From CAVUMR01 sp963742715 (GTDB lineage Bacteria > Actinomycetota > Actinomycetes > Mycobacteriales > Micromonosporaceae), in the NCBI GenBank assembly GCA_963742715.1, contig CAVUMR010000002.1:2728001-2792000 (forward strand): a DNA stretch of 64,000 nucleotides. Direction: 5' to 3'. The notes beneath the pieces are model-generated. The model did no database searches. It worked only from the letters and a program-made list of their open reading frames with translations, and had not been told where the DNA came from. The translations under genes and the position numbers were made by a program. Shown here piece by piece: positions 36,991 through 46,537 of this stretch; position 1 is the stretch's first letter; each line of letters begins with the position of its first letter.

Positions 36991-37503
36991 TCAGGAATCC
37001 TGGGCGAAGTCGCCAGCGGCGAGGCGCACCTGGCGCAACGCGGCGAACATCGCCTCCCGCTCGGTGGCGCCGAGCGCGTCCAGCCCGAACCCGGCTGCCA
37101 TCAGGTCGTCGGTGGCCCGCTCGACCGCGGTCCGGCCCGCCGGAGTGACCGCCGCGAGCACGCCCCGGCCGTCGCGCGGGTTGCGGCGCCGGACCACGTA
37201 CCCCTGCCGGTCCAGCCGCTCGACGATGTTGGTCGCGCTGGTCGGATGCACCATGAGCCGCTCGCCGATGACCCGCATCGGCAACTCGCCGCGCCGGCTG
37301 AACACGAGCAGAACCAGCGCTTCGTACCGGGCGAAGGTCAGCTCGTACGGCCGGAGGATGTCGTCGTACCGGGCCAGCAGCAACTGCTGTACCCGCATGA
37401 TCGAGGTGGCCACCTTCATCGCCTGGCTCGGCCCGAACGACTGCTCCCACCGGACCGCGGCGCTCTCGATCGGGTCGAACGGCAGGTTCAGCGGCTTGCT
37501 CAC
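36991..37503 (-). CDS. MarR-family transcriptional regulator
   Basis: 170-residue dimeric winged-helix regulator. A helical N-terminus is followed by the DNA-binding wing (residues about 55-125): LTFARYEALVLL, LPMRVIGERLMVHPTSATNIVERLDRQGYVVRR, then NPRDGRGVLAAVTPAG, the MarR wing motif. It lies upstream of icmA on the same strand with a gap of about 190 bases containing no gene, so it could regulate the mutase or itself. No clear palindromic operator was found by eye. Confidence 0.88.
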   Translation of the reverse strand: MSKPLNLPFDPIESAAVRWEQSFGPSQAMKVATSIMRVQQLLLARYDDILRPYELTFARYEALVLLVFSRRGELPMRVIGERLMVHPTSATNIVERLDRQGYVVRRRNPRDGRGVLAAVTPAGRTAVERATDDLMAAGFGLDALGATEREAMFAALRQVRLAAGDFAQDS

Positions 37504-37574
37504 TTACCGCACGCTACCGGGCATCCGCTGCCGGACAGCCTGGCCGTGCACCCGGCGCGGTCGCCTCGGGAGGC

Positions 37575-38498
37575 TCAGTCGTCGTCCGGTACGTGCACGT
37601 CGTCGACCACGATGTTGACCTCGGTGACGTCGATGGCCAGCATCGTCTCCACGCCGGTGATCACGCTCGCCCGTACCGCGTGCGCGACCTCCATGACGTT
37701 GTGCCCGTACTCCACCACGATCGTCAGGTGTACGACGGCCCTGGTACCGGTGAGCTCGACCCGTACGCCGCGGGCGGCGGTAGCTTCGCCGAGGCCGATC
37801 CGCTCCTTCAGCCCGCTCAACGCCCGGGATACGTCGCCACCCAGCGCGTACACGCCGGGGATGGTGCGCGCGGCGATGCCGGCGACCTTCTCGACCACCT
37901 CGTCCGCGATCGTCGTGCTGCCTCTCCCCCAGACCGGCGACGCGGCCGGTGCGGCGGCGGCGACCGGCGAGGTCCCCGCGGCGCCGGACGTGACCGTGGC
38001 CGGTGGCGACATGGCGCCCGGCTCTGCCGACCCGTCGAAGGGCCGGTCGGCCGAGCTGTCGTCGCGGCTCGTGCCGCGGGCACGGGACGCCCGGTACCGC
38101 GGCTCGTCGGTCGAGCGGGACGAACGGTCGACGGTGTCGGTGGACCGGTCCGTCGACTCGTCGGTCGGAGCCGACGAGCGGTCGACCAGACCGAGGGCGC
38201 TGGCCGACGGCAGGGCGGAAGAGGCCGTGGCCGGCGACCCGGAGCTGGTCGTGCCGGCCGACCCCGCACCGTTCGAGGTGCCGCTGGACGTGATCGTCCC
38301 GTCGATGAGCGCGCTCGGTGCGAACAAGCCGGTGCCGGGCTCCGTGTCGGTGCCGGCGGCCGAATCGGCCGCCGGCACCGAGCCGATCGTCGGGCCAGTG
38401 CCGTTGCTGTCCGTGGCGCCGCTCGGTGGCAGCGTCACGGACCACGGCGAGCTGCCCGGACTGTCCGTCCGGTCAGCCTCCGGCCCGGTATCGGTCAT
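37575..38498 (-). CDS. Asp23/Gls24-family envelope-stress protein with long disordered N-terminus
   Basis: 307 residues from the ATG at 38498, with GGGGAGGGG 3-7 bases upstream. The first roughly 190 residues are Ser/Thr/Asp/Gly-rich and low in complexity, while the last 115 form the Asp23 domain: TIADEVVEKVAGIAARTIPGVYAL, RGVRVELTGTRAVVHLTIVVEYG, ITGVETMLAIDVTEVNIVVDDVHV. Asp23/Gls24 proteins are linked to cell-envelope stress in Firmicutes; the actinobacterial role is less clear. The long N-terminal extension is unusual for a family of about 120-180 residues. Confidence 0.85.
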   Translation of the reverse strand: MTDTGPEADRTDSPGSSPWSVTLPPSGATDSNGTGPTIGSVPAADSAAGTDTEPGTGLFAPSALIDGTITSSGTSNGAGSAGTTSSGSPATASSALPSASALGLVDRSSAPTDESTDRSTDTVDRSSRSTDEPRYRASRARGTSRDDSSADRPFDGSAEPGAMSPPATVTSGAAGTSPVAAAAPAASPVWGRGSTTIADEVVEKVAGIAARTIPGVYALGGDVSRALSGLKERIGLGEATAARGVRVELTGTRAVVHLTIVVEYGHNVMEVAHAVRASVITGVETMLAIDVTEVNIVVDDVHVPDDD

Positions 38499-38689
38499 CG
38501 CCCCTCCCCAGGGTGTCGAGTTCGGGCGAGGGTACCCGCCCGGTCTACGCCGGGAAAGGCCGCCTACACCCGGATCGGCCCCGGCGTCCGAATCGCCGCC
38601 GCTTTCCCACCGGCGGCCGTGGGACCGCGTGGCCGCCGGGGACCTCGCGGCTACCGCCTCGGGGTGATGCCGCGGCGCCGGCGACGGGG

Positions 38690-39343
38690 TCAGCCGCGGA
38701 CCAGCTCCGCCTGCCCGTCCAGCAGGTGCAGTTCTAGGTCGCAGCTCTCCGCCGCCTCCGGATCGTGCGTGGCGAACACCACCGCGGCTCCCCGCCACGC
38801 CTCCTCGTGCAGCAGCTCCAGCACCAGCTGCCGGTTCTGCGCGTCGAGCTCGCTGGTCACCTCGTCGGCCAGCAGCACCTCGGCGCGCATGGCGAGACCA
38901 CGGGCGATCGCGGTGCGCTGCTGCTGCCCGCCGGACAGCTCCTCGACGAGCTGGCCCGCCTGCCCGGACAGTCCCAGCCGGTCCAGCGCCTGGGCGGTAC
39001 GCGCGGGCACCTCGTCGATGCCGCCGCCAGCACCCAGCAGCGCGGCCAGCACGTTCTCCTCGGCGGTCAGGATCGAGGCGAGGCCGTTGTCCTGCGGGAT
39101 CAGCACGATGCCCGACTCGACCGCGTGGTACCGGTCGCGCAGCCGCTCGTTGTCCACGCTCACCGTGCCACCACTCGCCGGTACCAGCCCGGCCATCGCC
39201 CACAGCAGCGTGGTCTTGCCGGCGCCGGACGGACCGGTCACAGCCAGTACCTTGCCCGGTTCGGCGACGGCGGTCACCTCGCGCAACACCGGGTTTCCGT
39301 GGTACGCCACCGACAGCGCGTCCACGATCAACGCTTTACTCAC
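38690..39343 (-). CDS. ABC transporter ATP-binding protein (LolD/MacB-like)
   Basis: 217-residue ATPase with Walker A GPSGAGKTTL (about residue 37), Q-loop IPQDNGLAS, signature LSGGQQQRTAIARGL, Walker B VLLADEVTSELD and H-loop FATHDPEAA. The Walker B ends in EVTSE rather than DEPTS, so Pro is replaced by Val. The start is the GTG at 39343 (VSKALIVDALSV); upstream frame is non-coding and repetitive. It probably pairs with the second ATPase and the large FtsX-type permease upstream on the same strand. Confidence 0.88.
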   Translation of the reverse strand: MSKALIVDALSVAYHGNPVLREVTAVAEPGKVLAVTGPSGAGKTTLLWAMAGLVPASGGTVSVDNERLRDRYHAVESGIVLIPQDNGLASILTAEENVLAALLGAGGGIDEVPARTAQALDRLGLSGQAGQLVEELSGGQQQRTAIARGLAMRAEVLLADEVTSELDAQNRQLVLELLHEEAWRGAAVVFATHDPEAAESCDLELHLLDGQAELVRG

Positions 39344-39447
39344 GCCCTCGCCTCGCTTCGCTCGCCGCCGGCGCGAGGCACCACCGCACTCTGCTTCCCG
39401 GTTCGCTCGCTGCGCTCGCTCACGCCCTCGCCTCGCTTCGCTCGCCG
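39341..39447. repeat. Direct duplication of a 27-bp CTCGC-rich segment
   Basis: CACGCCCTCGCCTCGCTTCGCTCGCCG occurs at 39341-39367 and again at 39421-39447, 80 bases apart. The first copy includes the start codon and ribosome-site region of the downstream ATPase gene. Related CTCGCTNCGCTCG words occur between them and near 36895. It looks like a small local duplication in the 5' leader. Confidence 0.7.
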
Positions 39448-39469
39448 CGCGCGGCTCGACGACGCCCAC

Positions 39470-40429
39470 TCACCGAAGCTCCCCCAGATCGATCGCCGGC
39501 GCCGGCTCGGACGACACGTAGCCGACCGGAGGAGGTGCGGCGGCGGCGATGGCGGCGGTACCCGGCGCGGCATCCGCCGGCACCAGTCGTACCGTGCCGT
39601 CGCCCTCCAACTCGACCCGGAGCAGGGTGCCCGGCGCCAGCACCTGGACGACATCCGGTGGGAGCTGTACCGACCCGTCCCGGCCCACCACCGAGTACTC
39701 CTCGCCGCGTCGCCCTTCCGAGCCCACCCGGCCGTCCCGGATCGTCACCGTACGGCCCATGTGCTGTCCGACCTCGGGATCGTGGGTGACGACCACGACG
39801 GTCCGGCCGGCCCGGTGTACCGAGCCGAGCGCGTCGAGCACCTCGTCCCGCGCGTGCGAGTCCAACTGGCTGGTCGGCTCGTCGGCGAGCAGCAGCCCGG
39901 CGCCATTGGCGATGCCGCAGGCGACCGCGAGCCGTTGGCGCTCACCCGGGGCGAGCTCGGGCGGCCGCTGCCGCCGCCGGTCGGCCAGCCCGACCACGTC
40001 CAGCAACTCGTCCGGGGCGGGCAGTTCCTCGCGCCGGTCCGCCGGCACCCCGCCCTGGGCGAACCGGACGTTCTCCGCGACGGACAGGTACGGCAGCAGG
40101 TTGCGCCCCGCGCCTTGCAGCACCACGCCCACATCGGTCGAACGCATCCGCTGCAGCTCGGTCGCGGTCGACTTCGACACGTCGCGCGAGCCGACGACCA
40201 GCCGGCCGGCGGCGGGCCGGAGCAGCCCGGCCATCAGCGACAACAGCGTCGACTTGCCCGAGCCGGACGGTCCGAGCAGCGCCAGCGACTCACCGGGCGA
40301 GATGTCGAGATCCACGCCGGCCAGGGCCACCACGTCGTAGCCCTCGAGCCGGTAGATGAAGACCACACCCCGGCAGGTGACCCCGACCGGGCCACCGGCG
40401 TCCGGGTGCGTACTGACCGCGGTCGTCAT
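39470..40429 (-). CDS. ABC transporter ATP-binding protein with C-terminal AbrB-like segment
   Basis: 319 residues. The ATPase spans about 15-235: Walker A LLGPSGSGKSTLL, Q-loop VLQGAGRNL, a weak signature LAPGERQRLAVACGI (LSGGQ replaced by LAPGE), Walker B GLLLADEPTSQLD and H-loop VVVTHDPEVG. After it, residues about 258-290 read GRDGSVQLPPDVVQVLAPGT then LLRVELEGDGTVRLV, the pattern of a SpoVT/AbrB swapped-hairpin domain. A DNA- or protein-binding tail on a transporter ATPase is unusual. It ends 4 bases from the permease stop-start junction and is co-transcribed with it. Confidence 0.85.
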   Translation of the reverse strand: MTTAVSTHPDAGGPVGVTCRGVVFIYRLEGYDVVALAGVDLDISPGESLALLGPSGSGKSTLLSLMAGLLRPAAGRLVVGSRDVSKSTATELQRMRSTDVGVVLQGAGRNLLPYLSVAENVRFAQGGVPADRREELPAPDELLDVVGLADRRRQRPPELAPGERQRLAVACGIANGAGLLLADEPTSQLDSHARDEVLDALGSVHRAGRTVVVVTHDPEVGQHMGRTVTIRDGRVGSEGRRGEEYSVVGRDGSVQLPPDVVQVLAPGTLLRVELEGDGTVRLVPADAAPGTAAIAAAAPPPVGYVSSEPAPAIDLGELR

Positions 40430-40432
40430 CGG

Positions 40433-43400
40433 CTACCGCACCCCCTCTCGGAGCCGGTCCGGGGTGGCCCGGGCGAACATGCGCAGTACCACCATCACCG
40501 CGAGTACGAAGCCCACCAGCGTCAGCGCGATCGCACCGGGTACCCAGGCCGGACCCAACTGGTACACCGTCGGTGGTCCGCCGGACTGCGCGGTCACCAG
40601 CGGGATCGAGGGCAGCATCAGCGATGCGCCGAGCAGTCCGGCCACCACTCCGACCACCAGCGGAAGGCCGAGCAGCACGGCGTACTCACCGAGCACGCCG
40701 CGCCGTAACGTGCGGCTCGGCACCCCGGCCACCGACAGCGCGGCCAGCTCGTACAGCCGGGCGTCCACCCCGACATAGGCGGTGAGCAGCACCGCGCCGA
40801 CGGCGAGCAGGACGGCGGCGGCTCCGGCGATCAGGTACAGCCGCAGGGCCAGCGCGGGCGCGGCGCGGCTGAGCTTGTCCAGGTAGCCGCTCACCGACTC
40901 GGTCTTGACCACCTGGAGCCCGGCCGCGACCAGCGCGCGGTCGAAGCCGGCCGGCGCGTTCGGTCCGGCCCACACCTCGGAGATCACCTGCTGGTTGGAG
41001 GTCATGCCGGAGCCCGCGGCCGGCAGCCGGGCGGCGAGATCCAGGTCGAACAGCATCCCGTGCCGCCCGATCCGGGGCAGGTCGGCGACCCGTTGCGACA
41101 CCCTCAGGTTCAGCAGCTCGTCGCCGAAGCCGGGGAAGCTGAACGCGTCGACGGTCGGATCGTCGGCCGGAGCCGGCCCGGCCAGCACCACCGGCAGGGC
41201 CGCCGGTACGTCCGCGTAGGTGAGCATCACGTCGTGCGGATCCTCGCTGCGGAACGCCACCCGAAGGCCGGAGGCGCTGCCGGAGATCGTGGTCGCGATG
41301 GTCGCGGGCAGCTCGTTCGCGCGCCGCCACAGGTCGGTACGGTCGAGCTGCGCGTCGATGACCCGGTCGCCGTCGCGCACGCCGGTGACCTGGTAGGTCG
41401 CGGTCTCCTCCTCGAACTCACCGGGGAACCGGGTGGTGCCCAGCCCGACCAGCCGGCAGCCGGTGGGGCAGGTGCGCGGGGCGGTGTACGTGTGCTTGCC
41501 GGCGGTCAGCTCGCCCAGCAACCAGGTCTCCTGCTCGCCGGTGGGGGTGGCCACCACCACCGCCGCCTGCAACGGTTTGGCCGCCTGCAGCTGCGAGACG
41601 TTCAGGTCGATCGAGATCGGGCCCTTCACCACGATCGGCGGCGCGAGGACCGGTCGCAGCCGGCGGGTCAGCGCGGTGAGGTCCGCGCGGTCGTGCCCGC
41701 GCCAGAGCGCGACCCCGGGCAGCTTGGTCGTATCGGCCGCGAGCACCGACACGGAGCCTTCGCCGTACCGGATCTCGGTGTGCAGTACCGCCATCGCGTT
41801 GCGTCCGGTCGGATCGGCCTTGCCGACCGCGTCCATGAGCTGGGTCGGACCCGGCGAGAGCACCGTGTACACCCGGTCCGCGCCGAGCGTCGCGTCCGCC
41901 TGGAGGTGCCGGTTGTACGCGGCCACGTCCCAGCCGGTGGCGCCGAAGGTCAGTACCGCCACCGCGACGGTGAGGACCAGCACGATCCGCGCCACCACCG
42001 GGCGGCGGGCGAGCTGGGCGGCGGACAGCATCCGGGCCAGCTGGCCCCGGGCGGCGGCGGCCTCGACCCGGCCGGCCGTCCACCACGACAGCAGCCGGGC
42101 CGCGAGCAGCCCGCCGACGAGCGCGAGCAGCGGTGCGGCGAGCAGCGACAGGGTCCCTGTCCGGTTGGTGAACACCTCGTACAGGGCGGCCGCGGCGAGC
42201 GCGATGACCCCGCCTTCGACCACCGTCGCGCGCCAGCGGCCACGCTCCGGCACCCGCCGCAGCAGCGCCAGGACCGGGAGCGCGAGGGTACGGCGGGCCG
42301 CCAGTCCGGCCGCGACCGCGGCGCCGGCCAGCGCGAGTACCGCCACCACGACCACGGTCAGGCTGGGTTGCACGTGGGTACCGCTGGCGAACACCATCCG
42401 CGCGGCCAGCTCGGTGGCGGCCAGCCCGAACAGGACCCCGATCGGTGCGGCCAGCACGATCAGTACCAGCGCCTCACCCAGCCCGAACCGGGTGGCCGCG
42501 CCGTGCCCGAACCCGCGCAGTTTGGCCAGTGCGATCTCCGGCCCACGCTCCTCGGTGAGCGAGGCGACCACGAGGAACAGTACGAACCAGCAGAGCAGCA
42601 CCAGCGGTACCGCGACGATCGGCACCGCGGTACGCACCGACCGCTGCTCGGCGGCCACGTCGTCGAACAGCCCGGGCAGGAAGGTGGTACCGCCGAGCTG
42701 CAGCAACGAATCGAGCTGGTGCCGTAGCGGCTCGACGTCGGTCAGCCCGATCCGCTCGGTATGCAGCGGATACTCGGCCGACAGCCGCACCGGCAGCCGG
42801 CCCTGCGGGTCCAGTGCCCTGATCGTGGCCAGGTCGGCACCGAACATCGTGTCGAGCCGTTCCGGGCTGCCGTCGACCGGTTCCGGCTGGGCGTCGAAGT
42901 ACAGGTCGTTCCACCAGTACGGCTCGTTCGGGTCACGCGGCTCGTACAGCCCGACGATCACCCGCCGGTGCGGATCGGTACGGGCGAGCCGGTCCGGCCC
43001 CAGCCCGGACACGTCGATCGGCCGGCCGGGCGCGATCTGGTGCCGGCGCGCGGATCGGGAGCTCATCAGCACCTCGTCCGGCCCGCTCGGGCACCGGCCC
43101 TGCACGACGCGCAGGTGCGCGCAGACGTTGTCCCGGTACGCCAGCAGGGCCAGTGGCTTGCCGGGCTCGTGGGACAACTGGGTAGGGACCTGAGCCGCGT
43201 GGATCGGAGCACCGAGCAGCCCGGCCAGGCGTTGGTTCTGGTCGAGCAGCGGCTGGACCGTACCGTTGGTGAACTCGGTCAGGTTCGCCTGATTGGCCGC
43301 GGTGTTGGTACCGGAGAACGTGATGCCGGAGACGTAGCTCGGTTCGCCGCGCAGGGCATCGGTGAGCACCGACTGCTCGGCCGCGCGGGCGTACGCCGGG

Positions 43401-43504
43401 GCGAGTACCGCGGCTGTGGTCGCGACGACGGCCAGCACCAGCACTACCAGTGAGCGGCCGGTGCGGTACCGGATACCCCGTAACGTCACGCCCCAGCCCG
43501 CCAC
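40433..43504 (-). CDS. FtsX-like permease, 1023 residues
   Basis: Large membrane protein of the MacB/FtsX class, partner of the two ATPases downstream. The N-terminal membrane segment SLVVLVLAVVATTAAVLAPAYA (residues about 14-35) is followed by an extracytoplasmic domain of about 250 residues. A membrane block has IVAVPLVLLCWFVLFLVV and two further helices, a second large periplasmic-type region follows, and the final four-helix FtsX domain is near residues 880-1010. The start is a GTG with GGGGGAGAGG 9-13 bases upstream. Such systems move lipoproteins or lipids or transmit signals, and the substrate is not evident. Clean 3.1 kb frame. Confidence 0.85.
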   Translation of the reverse strand: MAGWGVTLRGIRYRTGRSLVVLVLAVVATTAAVLAPAYARAAEQSVLTDALRGEPSYVSGITFSGTNTAANQANLTEFTNGTVQPLLDQNQRLAGLLGAPIHAAQVPTQLSHEPGKPLALLAYRDNVCAHLRVVQGRCPSGPDEVLMSSRSARRHQIAPGRPIDVSGLGPDRLARTDPHRRVIVGLYEPRDPNEPYWWNDLYFDAQPEPVDGSPERLDTMFGADLATIRALDPQGRLPVRLSAEYPLHTERIGLTDVEPLRHQLDSLLQLGGTTFLPGLFDDVAAEQRSVRTAVPIVAVPLVLLCWFVLFLVVASLTEERGPEIALAKLRGFGHGAATRFGLGEALVLIVLAAPIGVLFGLAATELAARMVFASGTHVQPSLTVVVVAVLALAGAAVAAGLAARRTLALPVLALLRRVPERGRWRATVVEGGVIALAAAALYEVFTNRTGTLSLLAAPLLALVGGLLAARLLSWWTAGRVEAAAARGQLARMLSAAQLARRPVVARIVLVLTVAVAVLTFGATGWDVAAYNRHLQADATLGADRVYTVLSPGPTQLMDAVGKADPTGRNAMAVLHTEIRYGEGSVSVLAADTTKLPGVALWRGHDRADLTALTRRLRPVLAPPIVVKGPISIDLNVSQLQAAKPLQAAVVVATPTGEQETWLLGELTAGKHTYTAPRTCPTGCRLVGLGTTRFPGEFEEETATYQVTGVRDGDRVIDAQLDRTDLWRRANELPATIATTISGSASGLRVAFRSEDPHDVMLTYADVPAALPVVLAGPAPADDPTVDAFSFPGFGDELLNLRVSQRVADLPRIGRHGMLFDLDLAARLPAAGSGMTSNQQVISEVWAGPNAPAGFDRALVAAGLQVVKTESVSGYLDKLSRAAPALALRLYLIAGAAAVLLAVGAVLLTAYVGVDARLYELAALSVAGVPSRTLRRGVLGEYAVLLGLPLVVGVVAGLLGASLMLPSIPLVTAQSGGPPTVYQLGPAWVPGAIALTLVGFVLAVMVVLRMFARATPDRLREGVR

Positions 43505-43661
43505 CGCGTGCCACCTCTCCCCCGCCGTGACCAGCTACCGCCCCGGCCGGTCCAGCGCCGAGAGTGCTGGTCGGGACCGTGCCGCCGAAAGCCGTCGTGA
43601 TGCCATCGTTGTCTATACGTTGGGTCGGCGTAACGCCACCGCGCCGCACCGGCGGGTAGCG

Positions 43662-44639
43662 CTAGGTCGCCTCCAGGCCCGCCAGCAACAGGTCCGCGGC
43701 CGCGTACGGGTCGAGTTCACCGGCGGCGACCTTGACCGAGAGGGATCGCACCGCCGCCCCGCCGTGCAGGTCGCCGATCCGCTCCCGCAACGCGCCGACC
43801 GCGATCGCCTCGACCTCGGCCGCGGCGCGGGCCTGCCGCCGCTCGTCCAACCGGCCCCGTTCGGCCAGCCAGCCACGGTGCTTGTCCGATCGCGGCGAGC
43901 ACGTCGTCGATGCCCTCGTTGCGGGCGGCGACGGTCCGCACGATCGGCTGGCGCCACTCGTGCGCCTCCCGGCTGCCCAGCGAGAGCATCGCCTTGATGT
44001 CCCGGATGGTCTGGTCGGCACCGTCGCGGTCGGCCTTGTTCACCACGAAGACGTCGGCGATCTCCAGGATGCCGGCCTTGACCGCCTGGATCGCGTCGCC
44101 CATGCCCGGCGCGAGCAGTACCACCGTGGTGTCGGCAAGGCTGGCCACCTCGACCTCGGCCTGTCCGACGCCGACCGTCTCCACCAGTACGACGTCGCAG
44201 CCGGCGCCCTCCAGCACCCGTACCGCCTGCGGGGTGGCCGCGGCCAGCCCGCCGAGGTGCCCGCGGGAGGACATCGAGCGGATGTACACGCCCGGGTCGG
44301 TGGCGTGCTCCTGCATCCGTACCCGGTCGCCGAGGATCGCCCCGCCGGTGAACGGCAGGACGGGTCGACGGCGAGTACCCCGACCCGCTGGCCGTTCGCG
44401 CGCAGCGCGCCGACCAGCGCGTACGTGGTGGTCGACTTGCCCACGCCGGGCGCGCCGGTGAGGCCGACCACCCGGGCGGTGCCGGTGTACGGAGCCAGTG
44501 CCGCGGCGACCTCGCGCAACGCCGGGTGGCCGTCCTCGACCAGCGTGATCAGCCGGGCCACCGCCCGCGGATCGCCCTCCCGGGCCCGCGTCACCAGCAG
44601 CCCGACGTCGGTACTGCGACGCAGGCTGGTGACGCTCAT
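43662..44639 (-). CDS. meaB: Methylmalonyl-CoA mutase-associated GTPase MeaB (two frame breaks)
   Basis: P-loop GTPase that loads and protects B12-dependent acyl-CoA mutases. The stitched protein has VVGLTGAPGVGKSTTTYALVG (Walker A), GVLAVDPSSPFTGGAILGDR, the switch region MSSRGHLGGLAAAT, VVLVETVGVGQAEVEV, the NKAD guanine motif FVVNKADRDGA and the C-terminal helix DPYAAADLLLAGLEAT. The breaks are one missing base near 44356 (in the Pro-Ser-Ser-Pro codons) and one extra base near 43886 (before AAG-CAC, Lys-His). The start ATG at 44639 overlaps the thiolase stop (ATGA). Likely partner: IcmA at 35105 and a mutase elsewhere. Confidence 0.9.
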
Positions 44640-45844
44640 CCGGCCGTGGTCCCCGGTACCCGCAGGATCAGCGCGTCGCCCTGCCCGCCGCCGCCGCACA
44701 GCGCGGCCGCGCCGACCCCGCCGCCGCGCCGGCGCAGCTCCAGCGCGAGGTGCAGGGCGAGCCGGGCGCCGGACATGCCGATCGGGTGACCGAGCGCGAT
44801 CGCGCCGCCGTTGACGTTGACGCTCGTCGGCCGACGCCCAGGTCGCGGATGGACTGCATGCCACCGCGGCGAACGCCTCGTTGATCTCGACCAGGTCCAG
44901 GTCGGCCACGGTCAGGCCGGCCTTGTCCAGCGCCTGCTGGATGGCGTTGGCCGGCTGCGACTGCAGCGAGTTGTCCGGGCCGGCGACGTTGCCGTGCGCG
45001 CCGATCTCGGCGAGCCAGGTCAGCCCCAGCTCCTCGGCCTTGGCCCTGCTCATCACGACGACCGCGCAGGCGCCGTCGGAGATCGGCGAGGCGGTACCGG
45101 CGGTGATGGTGCCGTCCTTGCGGAACGCCGGCCGCAGCTTGGCCAGCGACTTCCGCCGTGGTGTCCGGCCGGATGCCCTCGTCGTCGCGGACCACGATCG
45201 GGTCGCCCTGCCGCTGCGGCAGCTCACCGGCGCGATCTCCTCGGCGAACACGCCGTTCTTCTGCGCCGGCGGCCGCCCGCTGGTGGCTGCGCGCCGCGAA
45301 CGCGTCCTGCTCCTCCCGGCGAGATCCCGAGCTTCGGCGTTGTGCTGCTCGGTCGACTCGCCCATCGAGACGTGGTCGTACGCGTCGGTGAGGCCGTCGA
45401 GCGCCATGTGGTCGACCACGGTGACGTCGCCGTACTTGTAGCCCGTGCGCTGCCCGTGCAGCAGGTGCGGGGCGTTGCGTCATCGACTCCATGCCGCCGG
45501 CCACCACGATGTCCACCTCGCCGGCCCGGATCAGCTGGTCGGCCAGCGCGATCGCGTCGAGGCCGGACAGGCAGACCTTGTTGATCGTGAGCGCCGGGAC
45601 GTCATCGGGATGCCGGCCGCGACCGCGGCCTGGCGGGCGGGCATCTGGCCGGCGCCGGCCTGCAGCACCTGGCCCATGATCACGTACTGCACCTGGTCCG
45701 GGGCCACCCCGGCCCGCTCCAGCGCGGCCTTGATCGCGACCCGCCGAGCTTGGTGGCCGGGAATCCGGCGAAGGCGCCGAGCAGCCGTCCCATCGGGGTA
45801 CGGGCGCCGCTGACGATCACGGAGCCGGTTGCCGAACCGGTCAT
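44636..45844 (-). CDS. Acetyl-CoA C-acetyltransferase (thiolase), multiple frame breaks
   Basis: Condenses two acetyl-CoA to acetoacetyl-CoA, or the reverse. Thiolase segments occur across frames: SVIVSGARTPMGRLLGAFAG (N-terminus), TINKVCLSGLDAIALADQLI (active-site Cys), DIVVAGGMESMT, VDHMALDGLTDAYDHVSMG, VDLVEINEAFAAV-type motif (DLDLVEINEAFAAV) and the C-terminal active Cys in LCGGGGQGDALIL. At least six frame changes lie between 45750 and 44830, for example an extra C between ACG and AAC near 45468 (Met-Thr-Asn). The stop overlaps meaB. Together with ccr and epimerase it forms the acetyl-CoA to C4/C5 route. Confidence 0.88.
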
Positions 45845-45951
45845 GAGGTGCCTCCGGTGATCGATGTCATTGCCCGCTGCCCGGTGTCGGGCTCCTAAAC
45901 GGGGGTTCAGGCGCCAGACTAGCGCCATGGAAAGCGCCGGCCAGCGGGGAC

Positions 45952-46492
45952 ATGAAGCCCGTCACAGCACCGACGATCGGGATTCTGCGGATCGACCACG
46001 TCGGGGTCGCCGTAGCCGACCTGGACGCGGCGATCGAGTTCTACGAGCAGACCTTCGGCATGCGTTGCGTACACCGCGAGACCAATCCCGAACAGGGCGT
46101 GTACGAGGCGATGCTGCGGTCGGACCGGACGCCGGGCGGCAGCATGCATCCAGCTGCTGGCGCCGATGTCCCCCGACTCGACGATCGCCGAAGTTCCTCG
46201 CCCGTCGGGCCGGGCGTGCAGCAGGTGGCGTACACGGTGGCTCGACTCGACGCCGCCTGCGCGGCGCTGCGCGAGCGCGGGGTCCGGCTGCTCTACGACG
46301 AGCCGAAGCGTCGGCACCGCCGGCTCCCGGATCAACTTCGTGCACCCGAAGGACGCCGGCGGCGTACTGATCGAGCTGGTCCAGCCCGCGGCCACGCCGA
46401 CCGACGAGCCAGCGGCCGGGCGAGCCGGCGAGCCGGTGTCGGTGGGTGCCGAGAACGGGGCTCGCCAGGCCCCGGCACCGCCGATCGCCTAG
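45952..46492 (+). CDS. mce: Methylmalonyl-CoA epimerase (frame breaks)
   Basis: Interconverts (2R)- and (2S)-methylmalonyl-CoA. It is a vicinal-oxygen-chelate fold of two beta-alpha-beta-beta-beta modules: GILRIDHVGVAVADLDAAIEF (first metal His), MQLLAPMSPDST (metal Gln region), GPGVQQVAYTV, where many family members have HH, and GGVLIELVQP (metal Glu). Frame changes near 46148, 46190 and 46313 interrupt otherwise normal sequence. GGGGA precedes the ATG. A short Ala/Pro-rich tail follows the domain. It is divergent from the thiolase-meaB pair with about 107 bases between. Confidence 0.87.
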
Positions 46493-46537
46493 AGTCTCAC
46501 TGGCCGGTAACATAGGCCGACCGTGCGGAGGTACGCC

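Noticed and set aside
39341..39447. CTCGC-rich duplication considered as an insertion-sequence end or attachment site
   Set aside because: No transposase, integrase or tRNA nearby and no inverted counterpart. A local duplication is sufficient.
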